From Betaproteobacteria bacterium (GTDB taxonomy: Bacteria > Pseudomonadota > Gammaproteobacteria > Burkholderiales > JAEUOS01), in assembly GCA_028292405.1 (NCBI GenBank), contig JAQGMJ010000070.1:1-64000 (forward strand): a DNA stretch of 64,000 bases, given 5' to 3'. The notes below the pieces were generated by a model. The model was not told the origin of the DNA. It was given only the letters and a program-made list of their open reading frames with translations, and did no database searches. Of this stretch, positions 13,046 to 21,446 are shown one piece after another. Numbering within the stretch: the stretch's first letter is position 1; every line of letters starts with the position of its first letter. Position numbers and translations under genes: made by a program.

Positions 13046-13807
13046 TCAGGTGACGGACAAGCCGTCGTCGGCCGCGATCACCGCGCCGTTGACGAAACCG
13101 GAGGCCTCGCTGGCCAGCAGCAGCATCAGGCCGTCCAGGTCTTCCGGCTGGCCGAGGCGGCGGCGCGGCAGGATGCCCAGCAGCTTTTGCCCGCCCTCGC
13201 CCTTGAAATAGGCGGAATTGATCTCGGTTTCGATGTAGCCGGGGCAAATGGCGTTGACGTTGATGCCGTAGCGGCCCCATTCCAGGGCCATCGACTTGGT
13301 CATCGCGATGACTGCCGCCTTGGAGATGCAGTACACCGAAAGCTGCGACAGCGCGCGCATGCCCGCCACCGAGGCGATGTTGATGATGCGCCCCGGGGTC
13401 TTGCGCTCGGCCATCACCTTGCCGACCTGCTGGGCGACGAAAAACGCGCCCTTCAGGTTGGTGTTCATCACGTAGTCGTAGTCTTCCTCGGTGACGTCGA
13501 AGGCGCGCGCCTGCGCCGAGACGCCGGAGTTGTTGACCAGGATGTCGATCTTTTTCAGGTCAGACTCCACCTGCGCCACGCAGGCCTGCACGCTCTGCAC
13601 GTCGGTGACGTCGAGTCCGTAGACGTGCGCCTCGCCGCCTTCGGCGTCGATCTCGGCGCGCAATTCCTTCAGGCGCTCGGTGCGCCGCGCGGCCAGGGCC
13701 ACGGTGGCGCCGGCTTGCGCCAGCACCTTGGCGAAGCGCGCGCCCAGGCCGGAAGAAGCGCCGGTGACCAGCGCCACTTTGCCGCTCAGGTCGATTTCAT
13801 AAGACAT
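13046..13807 (-). CDS. SDR family NAD(P)-dependent oxidoreductase
   Basis: A 253-aa classical short-chain dehydrogenase. It has the cofactor motif TGASSGLG (about 15-22), NNSG (about 92-95), the catalytic serine in NIASVAG and the YCISK motif (Y-x3-K). The usual classical-SDR length is 245-260 aa. PGYIETEIN after the active site is typical of the substrate loop. It lies between the DedA-rhodanese gene upstream (77 bp) and the thioesterase promoter downstream, so it may form a short transcript with the former. Substrate unknown. Confidence 0.88.
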   Translation of the reverse strand: MSYEIDLSGKVALVTGASSGLGARFAKVLAQAGATVALAARRTERLKELRAEIDAEGGEAHVYGLDVTDVQSVQACVAQVESDLKKIDILVNNSGVSAQARAFDVTEEDYDYVMNTNLKGAFFVAQQVGKVMAERKTPGRIINIASVAGMRALSQLSVYCISKAAVIAMTKSMALEWGRYGINVNAICPGYIETEINSAYFKGEGGQKLLGILPRRRLGQPEDLDGLMLLLASEASGFVNGAVIAADDGLSVT

Positions 13808-13884
13808 TTCGTTGCACCTTCATTTTGTTGCCTTCAAGCGGGGCCGCTATGGTAACCGCGCATCCCCGGGGTGTCATCTTTGGC

Positions 13885-14871
13885 TCATTGCGCCGGCAAC
13901 CGATGGGCGGCGGCCTGCGCCGCGGCGCGCACAGCCGCCAGTTCTTCCACTTCATGGCCGGCGTCAACCCAGGCGTCGAGCCCGCCGTGCAGCGGCCGTA
14001 CCTTGGTGTAACCCAGGTCGATCAGCACCTTGGCGACATGGGCGGCGGACTCCTCGTTCGGACAGGTGCAGTAGAGAATGATTTCGCGGTCGCGCGGCAG
14101 GTGCTGCACCTGGTCGGACAGGCGTTCCATTTCCAGCGGCAGCGCGCCCGGGATGCCGCGCGGGTCGACCTTGCGCGCCACGCCCGAGCGCACGTCCACC
14201 ACCACCGGCTTGTGCCCGGCCTGCATCAGCTTCCACAATTCATCGACGCTGATGCGCGCCATCCGCAGCATCTTGAACAGGCGGCGCCGCTCCCACCACT
14301 TGAAGCCAACATAGGCGGCCAGCAGCGCGCCCAGCACCGGCACGGCGATATGGCCTAAGCCTTCGAGGCGAGCGAACAGCTTCTCGATCTCTGCGTGAAA
14401 CAGCAGCCCCAGGCCCGCGCCCACCGCGATCCACAACAGCGAACCCAGGCCGGTGAAGAAGAAGAACGTGGTGGCGCGCAAGCGGATGGCGCCCGCCACC
14501 GGCGCGGCCATGGTGGCCAGGCCGGGGATGAACTTGGCCACCACCAGGAGCGGCCCGCCGGCGCGCTCGAAGCGCGATTCGGACTGCTTGACGCAGGAGT
14601 CCGGCGACAGCGAAATGCGGCACAACAGGCGCAGCACGCGCGCGCCGTAGCGCCGCCCCGCCGCGTACCAGAGGCCGTCGCCGATCAGGCAGCCGGCGAG
14701 GGCCACCAGGCACAGCAGGGGCAGCGACATGCGGCCATCGGCCGCCAGCGCGCCGCCGACGATCATGATCGGCAGTGCCGGTATCGGCACGCCGATGCGT
14801 TCCATCAGCACCCAGCCGAACACCAGCCACAAGCCGTCTTCGGCCAACAGGGACAACAGGTGTTGCATCAT
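13885..14871 (-). CDS. DedA-family membrane protein fused to a rhodanese domain
   Basis: A 328-aa protein. The N-terminal 200 residues are a DedA/SNARE-associated membrane domain, including the conserved GDGLWYAAGRRYG region, FIPGLATMAAPVAG, and several hydrophobic segments. After a basic stretch (WWERRRLF) comes a rhodanese/GlpE-like domain (about 205-310) with the active-site loop YCTCPNEESA, so a persulfide-forming cysteine is present. DedA proteins act in lipid flipping and membrane homeostasis; rhodaneses move sulfane sulfur. The fusion puts the sulfur-transfer domain on the cytoplasmic side. Two adjacent ATGs at the start. Confidence 0.9.
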   Translation of the reverse strand: MMQHLLSLLAEDGLWLVFGWVLMERIGVPIPALPIMIVGGALAADGRMSLPLLCLVALAGCLIGDGLWYAAGRRYGARVLRLLCRISLSPDSCVKQSESRFERAGGPLLVVAKFIPGLATMAAPVAGAIRLRATTFFFFTGLGSLLWIAVGAGLGLLFHAEIEKLFARLEGLGHIAVPVLGALLAAYVGFKWWERRRLFKMLRMARISVDELWKLMQAGHKPVVVDVRSGVARKVDPRGIPGALPLEMERLSDQVQHLPRDREIILYCTCPNEESAAHVAKVLIDLGYTKVRPLHGGLDAWVDAGHEVEELAAVRAAAQAAAHRLPAQ

Positions 14872-15062
14872 CGACTGCGATTACCCCTCGAACGATATCG
14901 GGTTTCTTCGGACCCGCGTAGTGCGAAACCAGATGGTGACGGACAAGGCGAACTAAAAGGGCCTGCCTGAAAAATGTCGGCTGGCTCCGACAGACAAATC
15001 GGCCGCACACCGCCAGCCCGGCCGATGCCCGGACGCGCAGCATAGCTTTATTTAGGCCGCCC

Positions 15063-16142
15063 ATGCCCACTTTCCCCCTTGTCCGCAAAGGCGAAGCCGC
15101 GCCCTACTTGGAACGCGAAGAATTCAGGCGGCGCTTCATGCAATCCTTCTACGATCCCGCCTTTAAAAGCGAGGCGCAAAGCCTGGAACGACTGGAAGCC
15201 ATTGCCTGGGATGCGTACAAGGAAGCACGCAAATCCCCGGTCACCCGCAAGGCCGGTCCGGGTTATGCCGACCCCGACTACGACCTCGCGGTGGAGTGGA
15301 TAGAGACCAGCGAGCGCCTCAAGGCCGCCGCGAAAAAGCAGGCGGACGCGGCCACCCGGTCGCGCGTGCTGGTCATCTCCGGCTCCTCGCGCAACGACAC
15401 CACCTGCCCGGGCGAAATTTCCAAGTCATATCGCCTCTCCGAACTGGCGCGCGAGATCGTCGCCGCCGCCGGCATCGAGGCCGACTATCTCGACCTGAGC
15501 CTGGTCACTTCCGAATACGGCCGCGAGATCCACCCCTGCAAGGGCTGCGTCTCCACCGCCATGCCGCTGTGCCACTGGCCCTGCAGCTGCTACCCCAACC
15601 ACGCGCTCGGCCAGGTGCACGACTGGATGGCCGAGATCTACGAGCGCTGGACCGCCGCCCACGGCATCATCATCGTCACGCCGGTGTACTGGTACCAATC
15701 ACCCTCCCCGCTCAAGCTGATGCTCGACCGGCTGGTGTGCGCCGACGGCGGCAACCCCGACCCCACCACCACCCACGGCAAGAAAGCCGACGAGGCAAAG
15801 GCGCTGGAATTGGCCGGCTGGGGCTACCCCAAGCACCTCGCCGGCCGGGTCTACGGCACCTTGGTGCACGGCGACGTTGCCGGCATCGAAGGCACGCGCC
15901 GCGCGCTTTGCGACTGGCTCGACTGGATGGGCCTGGTCGATGCCGGCGAACAGGCGCGCGTGGACCGCTTCATCGGCTATTACGAGCCCTATGCCACCAG
16001 CCACGACGCGCTGGACCGCGACGAGAACGTGCAGGAGGAAATGCGCAACGTCGCCCGCGCGGTGGTAGGTGCCATGGCCGATTTGCGCGCCGGGCGGCTG
16101 TCGGTGCCGGACGCGAAACTGAAACGGCCACGTCCCAAGTAA
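15063..16142 (+). CDS. Flavodoxin-like NADPH-dependent FMN reductase family protein with Cys cluster
   Basis: A 359-aa protein. Residues about 100-310 form an FMN_red/flavodoxin fold, with VISGSSR as phosphate loop and TPVYWYQSPSPLKLMLDRL in the flavin-binding region. It has an unusual roughly 95-residue charged N-terminal extension. A compact cysteine cluster (C159, C162, C170, C174, C176) lies where iron-sulfur flavoproteins carry their cluster ligands. The spacing (C-x2-C-x7-C-x3-C-x-C) is close to that pattern without being standard. It stands alone between divergent DedA and a small hypothetical gene. Fold is confident; the electron donor and acceptor are not known. Confidence 0.8.
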   Translation: MPTFPLVRKGEAAPYLEREEFRRRFMQSFYDPAFKSEAQSLERLEAIAWDAYKEARKSPVTRKAGPGYADPDYDLAVEWIETSERLKAAAKKQADAATRSRVLVISGSSRNDTTCPGEISKSYRLSELAREIVAAAGIEADYLDLSLVTSEYGREIHPCKGCVSTAMPLCHWPCSCYPNHALGQVHDWMAEIYERWTAAHGIIIVTPVYWYQSPSPLKLMLDRLVCADGGNPDPTTTHGKKADEAKALELAGWGYPKHLAGRVYGTLVHGDVAGIEGTRRALCDWLDWMGLVDAGEQARVDRFIGYYEPYATSHDALDRDENVQEEMRNVARAVVGAMADLRAGRLSVPDAKLKRPRPK

Positions 16143-16370
16143 ACCGGCTACTCAGGCTTGCGTGGGCGCTTCCGGCACTCGTCATGATCACAAAGATACG
16201 CTAGTCCACGCCCTGAAGGTGGTCGATTTTGCAGAGTTAAAAGCGACAAAATAAGCACCTGACAAACTGCTTCGCCACCGCCGCACATCCCCCTGCGATA
16301 CTTGCCAAAACCCCGCCAATCCCTGTTAATATATACAGGCAGCATCGAACCCCGCGAGCGGAGGTGACCC

Positions 16371-16670
16371 GTGCATTACGAATACACCATCTATGAGCCC
16401 GGCAGTACCGAGCAGGTGGCCGTGACGCTGTTCATGGCCGAGCCGCTGGCGCATCTCACGGTGGGCAACTCGCTGCAGCTGGAAGGCGAGAACTATTCCA
16501 CCGTCGCCGGCTACCACCTGGTGATCCGCCACGTCGAGATCTACATGAACGCGCCGATCGAAGAGGCGCAGCCGGCGCGCATGCGCGTGAGCGTGTTCAC
16601 CAGCGAGCGCGCGCGCAGCGAAATTCCCGAGATGCTGGAAGAAGCGCCCTGGATGGCCCTGGGCCGCTAG
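16371..16670 (+). CDS. Hypothetical protein, 99 aa
   Basis: A small acidic protein beginning MHYEYTIYEPGSTEQV. The GTG start at 16371 is supported by a strong Shine-Dalgarno (GGAGGTG at 16360-16366). No signal peptide or membrane segment, and no family I recognise. Its TAG stop (16668-16670) lies inside the 6-bp target duplication of the insertion sequence that follows. Because this hexamer belonged to the target before insertion, the protein was not truncated by the IS. Confidence 0.75.
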   Translation: MHYEYTIYEPGSTEQVAVTLFMAEPLAHLTVGNSLQLEGENYSTVAGYHLVIRHVEIYMNAPIEEAQPARMRVSVFTSERARSEIPEMLEEAPWMALGR

Positions 16671-16671
16671 G
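16666..16671. repeat. IS target-site duplication, left copy (GCTAGG)
   Basis: GCTAGG directly abuts the left end of the insertion sequence and is repeated at 17691-17696. It contains the palindrome CTAG, which gives a TAG on each strand. Confidence 0.85.
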
Positions 16672-17605
16672 TGTCGAGTTGCAATAGGTTGTTCCCGGAG
16701 AGGCGGGAAGCTGGAGGATGGTGATTCAAAGCGGAATGAGGTCGGCGGGTGTTGTAGTAGGCCAGGAAAGCCGCCAGCCAGGAAGTTCGTTCAGTACTGT
16801 TGGCATAGGAACGTGCATAAGCCCACTCCCGCAAGCAAGTCTGGATGAAACGCTCGGCCTTGCCGTTGGTCTGCGGGCGGTAAGGCCGGGTGAAACGATG
16901 CTTGATGCCCAACGCCTGACAGGTCCGAGCGAAGGCACGGGAGCGGTAAGCGCTGCCGTTATCGGTCAGGATACGGCGGATGGTCACGCCCAAGGCCGCA
17001 TAGTGTGAAACGGCGGCCCGCAGGAAAGCAATGGCCGAACTCTTGCGCTCATCCGGATGCATCTGCACAAAGCCGACCCGGGAATGGTCATCAATGGCCA
17101 CATGGGCAAACTCCCAGCCAGCCCCCTCGACCGAATTGCGCCGATCTCCGGTGACCCGATGGGCCGGGCGCTCGATGCGCCCCAGTTTCTTGGTATCCAG
17201 ATGCAGCAGGTCACCGGGCGCCGCATGCTCATAACGTACCGTCGGTACGGCAGGATCGAGCGCCTTCAGGCTGGATAAGCCCAACTGCGCCAGCCAGCGG
17301 CAGATGGTGGCCAGACTACGCCCGACCAAGAGGGCGATCAGGCGCATGGGCAGGCGCCGGCGGCGCAGCCCTGCAACACGATCGAGCAGCGTTGCATCGC
17401 AGTTCGAGCGTGTCTTGTGGGGCCGGGAGGAACGGTCCCACAGTCCCGCTTCCCCTTGGACTTCATAGCGATCAAGCCACTTGCGCGCGGTGCGCAGGCT
17501 GATGCCGGCGGCCTCGGCCGCCGGCATCAGCCCTTGCTCCGCGATCCGCGCAATCAACAATTTACGCCCTTCATACGTGGTTCTGGCATTCTTATGGCTG
17601 TTCAT
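16667..17605 (-). CDS. IS481 family transposase (DDE)
   Basis: A 312-aa transposase. The N-terminal helix-turn-helix region contains AAGISLRTARKWLDRY and the C-terminal part is an rve-type integrase core. Catalytic residues D137 (LHLDTKK), D215 (ILTDNGSAY) and E251 (NGKAERF) fit a DD(35)E spacing. The frame runs through the left terminal repeat of the element. Its TAG stop (16669-16667) comes from the target duplication, outside the IS, so the last codon spans the junction. Copies elsewhere in the genome would end differently. Start ATG at 17605. Confidence 0.93.
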   Translation of the reverse strand: MNSHKNARTTYEGRKLLIARIAEQGLMPAAEAAGISLRTARKWLDRYEVQGEAGLWDRSSRPHKTRSNCDATLLDRVAGLRRRRLPMRLIALLVGRSLATICRWLAQLGLSSLKALDPAVPTVRYEHAAPGDLLHLDTKKLGRIERPAHRVTGDRRNSVEGAGWEFAHVAIDDHSRVGFVQMHPDERKSSAIAFLRAAVSHYAALGVTIRRILTDNGSAYRSRAFARTCQALGIKHRFTRPYRPQTNGKAERFIQTCLREWAYARSYANSTERTSWLAAFLAYYNTRRPHSALNHHPPASRLSGNNLLQLDT

Positions 17606-17690
17606 CCGGTCGGTTCCTCTGGGACTCTGAAGCGTCGAGAACTCCAGTTTCCCAGATACCTCCGGGTGAACAACCTATTGAAACACTACA
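16672..17690 (-). mobile_element. IS481-type insertion sequence, intact, 1019 bp
   Basis: The left end begins TGTCGAGTTGCAATAGG and the right end, read inward, begins TGTAGTGTTTCAATAGG. Both then share TTGTTC and a CCGGAG-containing stretch, so imperfect terminal inverted repeats of about 23 bp or more are visible with TGT...ACA termini. Flanking hexamers GCTAGG (16666-16671 and 17691-17696) are a perfect target duplication. The element carries one intact transposase on the minus strand, so the insertion looks recent and potentially active. It lies directly after the stop codon of the 99-aa gene and splits no ORF. Confidence 0.92.
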
Positions 17691-17696
17691 GCTAGG
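17691..17696. repeat. IS target-site duplication, right copy (GCTAGG)
   Basis: Direct copy of 16666-16671, immediately outside the ACA right terminus of the insertion sequence. Confidence 0.85.
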
Positions 17697-17865
17697 CCGG
17701 CCGCGGCGGCACCTTCGAGGGGCCGTAAAGACCGCGCGGCGCTTGGCAGGCAATGGCCCCCGCTCCGCTTATACCGGCACATCACCTTTCGCTGCCGCAT
17801 GCGCACTACTCCTCACGGCCCGGCAGATGCCGCGCGTTTAATCCGCAGCATGCGATTTCACGCAA

Positions 17866-17894
17866 TTGACAGGCCGATGACGCCTCTGTAGAAC
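17866..17894 (+). promoter_or_regulatory. Promoter for the secreted cyclase-family gene
   Basis: A perfect TTGACA (17866-17871), a 17-bp spacer and TAGAAC (17889-17894). Transcription would start near 17901, leaving an untranslated leader of about 120 nt. Confidence 0.65.
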
Positions 17895-17899
17895 GGGCA

Positions 17900-18019
17900 G
17901 CGACCGGGCCCACATGCGTCGCCGCGAAAGCGGCAGCGTGAACAAACACAGCAGGCCCGGCGCCAATAACCGCTGTTCAACGAGACAAATCGCCGGCGTC
18001 CCCGGCGGGGAGAGAAGAC
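17900..18019 (+). promoter_or_regulatory. Structured 5' leader of the cyclase-family gene
   Basis: The leader holds several nested hairpins. CCGGGCC (17904-17910) faces GGCCCGG (17954-17960). Between them lies GCCGC-GAAA-GCGGC, a stem capped by a GNRA tetraloop. A further CGCCGG/CCGGCG stem sits just before the ribosome-binding site (GGGGAGAG). No known riboswitch is recognised. Confidence 0.35.
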
Positions 18020-18988
18020 ATGCGCCTTACATCCACACCCGCGTTCGGCCGCGCCGTGGCCGCCATCCTTTGCGGCTTCGCCTGCAGCCTGGCCGCGGCG
18101 CAAGACTACAAAATGCCGCCCGATAGCGAGCGCTGCCCCTCCCGCTGGGGCGCCGGCGACCAGAAGGGCGCCGCCAACATGATGAATCCGGCGCGCGTGC
18201 TGGCCGCCACCAAATTGATCAAGACCGGCGAGGTGTTCGACCTGGGCGAGCTGCTCTCGCCCGACCCGAAGGAAATGTTCCTGGTCGATGGGCGGCAATT
18301 CAGCATGTACACCAAGAACTGGCCGATCGTGCCGGGTGGACGCCAGGTGAACGAGGAACTGGTGATCACCGAGCTGGGCCAGGTCGGCACGCAGATCGAC
18401 GCCTTCGCCCACCAGATGTGGGGCGACAGTTTCTACAACTGCTTCAAGTGGGCCGACATCGCCACCCGCGGCGGCTTCAAGAAGCTGGGGGCGGAAAATA
18501 TCGGCGGGCTGATGACCCGCGGCGTGCTGATCGACGTCGCCGGCGCCAAAGGCGTGGACATGCTGCCGACCTCCTACGTCATCACGCCCGAAGATCTGCA
18601 GCAGGCGCTCGACAAGAGCCACCTGAAGATCAACCCGGGCGACGCCGTGCTGATCCGCACCGGCTGGACCAAAATTATCGGCAAGGAAAACAACCGCTAT
18701 GGTTCCGCCAACGCCGGCCTGGGGATCGCCGCCGGCCAGTGGCTGATCAAGCAGGACCCGATGATGGTGGCGGCCGATAACTGCTGCGTCGAGGTGCGGC
18801 CTTCGCAGCCGGGCCACAGCCTGCCGCTGCATGCGATGTTCATCATCCAGCACGGCATCTTCCTGCTGGAAAACCTCGACCTGGAAAAACTCGCCGCCGC
18901 CGGCGCCACCGAGTTCGCCTTCGTGGTGCAGCCGCTGAAGATCAAGGGCGCGACCGGGGCGCCGATCGCGCCGATGGCGATCCGATAA
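18020..18988 (+). CDS. Secreted cyclase-family (Cyclase/kynurenine formamidase fold) hydrolase
   Basis: A 322-aa protein with a cleavable signal peptide (about 1-27, ending SLAAAQ), so the enzyme acts in the periplasm. The Cyclase-family metal motif usually reads HxGTHxDxPxH. Here it is VGTQIDAFAH (122-131), with Gln at the central His position, as in the GTQ(F/I)D subfamily. HAMFIIQHGIFLLENLDLE at the C-terminus is typical of the family. Enzymes of this fold hydrolyse amides or cyclic esters such as formylkynurenine. The substrate here is unknown. RBS GGGGAGAG precedes the ATG. It has its own promoter and stands alone. Confidence 0.82.
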   Translation: MRLTSTPAFGRAVAAILCGFACSLAAAQDYKMPPDSERCPSRWGAGDQKGAANMMNPARVLAATKLIKTGEVFDLGELLSPDPKEMFLVDGRQFSMYTKNWPIVPGGRQVNEELVITELGQVGTQIDAFAHQMWGDSFYNCFKWADIATRGGFKKLGAENIGGLMTRGVLIDVAGAKGVDMLPTSYVITPEDLQQALDKSHLKINPGDAVLIRTGWTKIIGKENNRYGSANAGLGIAAGQWLIKQDPMMVAADNCCVEVRPSQPGHSLPLHAMFIIQHGIFLLENLDLEKLAAAGATEFAFVVQPLKIKGATGAPIAPMAIR

Positions 18989-19077
18989 CTCCCGGGGCCC
19001 GGGGGCGGCAGCCGTGCCGCCATCGCCGCGCCGGCCCGCTGCTACACTGCACGACTTTTCCGGACCGACCAGGCGCC

Positions 19078-21114
19078 ATGCAGCGCTTTTCCTTTTTGCG
19101 TCATGCGAACTCGCTCAAGGCGAAAGTGGCCATTGGCGTGGCGCTGCTGTTTGCCCTGTTGGTGGTGGCGCTGACCGCGTTTCACCTGCACCAGACGCGC
19201 GAGTCGATGGTCAGCCTGCTGAGCAGGCAGCAGACCACGCTGGTCAACCGCACTGCCGAGGAGATCGACGACAAATTCCGCGACCGCAAGGAGGCCCTGC
19301 GCGAAACCGCCGGGGGCTTGGCCTCCGCCCTGGAGGTCAACGTAGCCGCCGCCCCCCTGCTGTTGCGCGATCAAAGGGCGCTGGGCACGATGTTCGACAT
19401 CGCCTTCCTGTTCTCGCCCACCGGGGAGGTGATGGCTTCCCTGCCCGACACGCCCAGGCTGCGCGCCGTCAATGTGGCGAAACGCGAATACTTCATCCGC
19501 ACCGTGGCCGGCCGCAAAGCCCTGATCTCCGCCCCCTACCTGGCCCTTGCCTCGCACCGGCCCTTCGTCATGATGACGGCGCCGATTTTCGACAGCAACG
19601 GCAGGCTGATCGCCATCCTGGGCGGCGCCATCGACCTGCTCAAGCCCAATTTCCTCGGCGAAATCGGCAGCACGCCGGTGGGCCAGACCGGCTATTTCTA
19701 CGTGCTGACGCGCGGCCCGAACCCGATCGTGGTCAGCCATCCGCGCAAGGAGATGATCCTCGGGCCGGCCGTCAGCCCGGAGCAGAACACCAGCACGGCC
19801 GCTGCCCAGGCCGGCTTCGAAGGCACCGCCGAAGGCGTCAACAGCCGCGGCGTGCGCGCGCTGATGAGCTACAAAGACCTGAAGGAGGCCGAATGGCTGC
19901 TGGCCGCCGTGCTGCCGACGGATGAGGCATTCGCGCCGATCCAGCGCTCGCAGCGCAAGACCCTGGCGGTGGGCGCGCTGGCCGCCCTGCTGGTGGCCGG
20001 GGCGGTGTGGATATTGGTCCGCCAGGCGATGCGTCCGCTGGACGCCTTGCAGGCCAACGTGCGCCAGCGCCTGGAAGACCCGCGCGGCACCGTGGCCCTG
20101 CCGGTAACCCGCCAGGACGAAATCGGCCGCCTGACGCTCGACTTCAACCGCCTGATGGCGGCGCAAGAGAGCGCCGAGCAATCCCTGGCCGAAAACGAGC
20201 AGCGCCTGCGCACCATTACCGACAACGTGCCGGTGCTGATCGGCTATGTGGACGAAACCCTGCGTTACCGCTTCGTCAACCAGCCCTTCGAGGAATGGTT
20301 CGGCATGCCGCGCGAGCAGATGATCGGCAAGACGGTGGAAGAGTTGCTTGGCAGCGGGGAAAACTATGCCGGCTTGCAGGAGCGCATAGACCACGCCATG
20401 CAGGGCTACGCGGTCACCGCGGAGCGCGAAATCGTAACGCAGGGCCGGCATCGCTATGTCCAGACCACCTACCTGCCGCACTACGGCGCCCCGGGCCAGG
20501 TGCTGGGCCTCTATATCCTGGTGACGGACCTGACCGAGCGCAAGGCCGCCGAGGACCGGCTGGATTATCTGGCGCACCATGATCCGCTTACTGCGCTGGT
20601 CAACCGGACCGCTTTCGACCGCCAGCTGACGATGGGCATCCGCCGCGCCCAGCGCGTGCGCAAGCCCGGCGCGCTGATGTACCTCGACATCGACCGCTTC
20701 AAGAGCATCAACGATAGCCACGGGCACGGCATCGGCGACCGGCTGCTGCGCGAGTTCTCCGCCCGGCTGCTGGCGGCGGTGCGCAAGACGGACACGGTCG
20801 GGCGCCTGGGTGGCGATGAATTCGTCATCCTGCTCGAAGACCTGGCCTGCGCCGAAGACGCCATCGTGGTGGCGCAAAAAATCATCGACGCGATGCGCCA
20901 GCCATTCCGCTTCGAGGAACTGGAACTGCAGGCCACCACCAGCGTGGGCATCGCCATTTGCCGGCCGGAGGACGAAGGCATTGACGCCGCCGCCCTGCTG
21001 GAGCGCGCCGATGCCGCGCTCTACGAGGCCAAGGCGGCCGGGCGCAACACCTTCAAGGTGCTGTCGCGAGCTGCGCACGACCAGGAAACCGCGCAAACGG
21101 CACCGGCCAAATAG
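19078..21114 (+). CDS. Membrane diguanylate cyclase (dCACHE-HAMP-PAS-GGDEF)
   Basis: A 678-aa sensor. TM1 is about 16-36, the periplasmic dCACHE-type ligand domain about 45-285, TM2 about 296-315, HAMP about 315-368, PAS about 370-490 and GGDEF about 500-665. The catalytic loop GGDEF (578-582) is intact, so it should make c-di-GMP from two GTP. The product-inhibition I-site RKTD (R569-D572) lies exactly five residues before it. No EAL domain. It is followed 65 bp later by a small acidic gene on the same strand. The PilZ-like protein at 25462 is a possible but unproven effector. Confidence 0.93.
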   Translation: MQRFSFLRHANSLKAKVAIGVALLFALLVVALTAFHLHQTRESMVSLLSRQQTTLVNRTAEEIDDKFRDRKEALRETAGGLASALEVNVAAAPLLLRDQRALGTMFDIAFLFSPTGEVMASLPDTPRLRAVNVAKREYFIRTVAGRKALISAPYLALASHRPFVMMTAPIFDSNGRLIAILGGAIDLLKPNFLGEIGSTPVGQTGYFYVLTRGPNPIVVSHPRKEMILGPAVSPEQNTSTAAAQAGFEGTAEGVNSRGVRALMSYKDLKEAEWLLAAVLPTDEAFAPIQRSQRKTLAVGALAALLVAGAVWILVRQAMRPLDALQANVRQRLEDPRGTVALPVTRQDEIGRLTLDFNRLMAAQESAEQSLAENEQRLRTITDNVPVLIGYVDETLRYRFVNQPFEEWFGMPREQMIGKTVEELLGSGENYAGLQERIDHAMQGYAVTAEREIVTQGRHRYVQTTYLPHYGAPGQVLGLYILVTDLTERKAAEDRLDYLAHHDPLTALVNRTAFDRQLTMGIRRAQRVRKPGALMYLDIDRFKSINDSHGHGIGDRLLREFSARLLAAVRKTDTVGRLGGDEFVILLEDLACAEDAIVVAQKIIDAMRQPFRFEELELQATTSVGIAICRPEDEGIDAAALLERADAALYEAKAAGRNTFKVLSRAAHDQETAQTAPAK

Positions 21115-21179
21115 GGCGCCTCCCGCTGCGGAGTTTGCCGCGGCGGCGTACAGTCGCGTTTTTGCATCCTGGAACACCG

Positions 21180-21404
21180 ATGAGCGACGATCTGCGCACC
21201 CCGTGCGAAACCTTTGAGGAAGAACGCGCGCGCGGGCGCGAGCTTGCGCGCCTGCTGGTCGAACACCTGATCGGCATGCAGTCCGACGACTTTCACTTCA
21301 CCACCGGAGGCTACGAAGTCTCGGTGATCCCGCTGAACCAGGCGATCAGGGAAGTCGATACCACCGAGTACGACGAGTCGAATGCCGGCGAGGGGCCGGA
21401 CTAG
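21180..21404 (+). CDS. Hypothetical acidic protein, 74 aa
   Basis: Begins MSDDLRTPCETFEEERARG and ends in an acidic tail. The open frame extends to 21135, but the added residues are Arg-rich and unlike a coding start, so ATG at 21180 is preferred. It sits 65 bp after the diguanylate cyclase on the same strand and may share its transcript. No domain recognised. Confidence 0.55.
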   Translation: MSDDLRTPCETFEEERARGRELARLLVEHLIGMQSDDFHFTTGGYEVSVIPLNQAIREVDTTEYDESNAGEGPD

Positions 21405-21446
21405 GGGCAGCCCGTGCGGCTGGGCGCCGCCCTTCCCTTTCCAGCC

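Noticed and set aside
16371..16670. 99-aa gene as a truncated pseudogene cut by the IS
   Set aside because: Removing the IS and one target copy leaves the same TAG in frame, so the gene was already this length.
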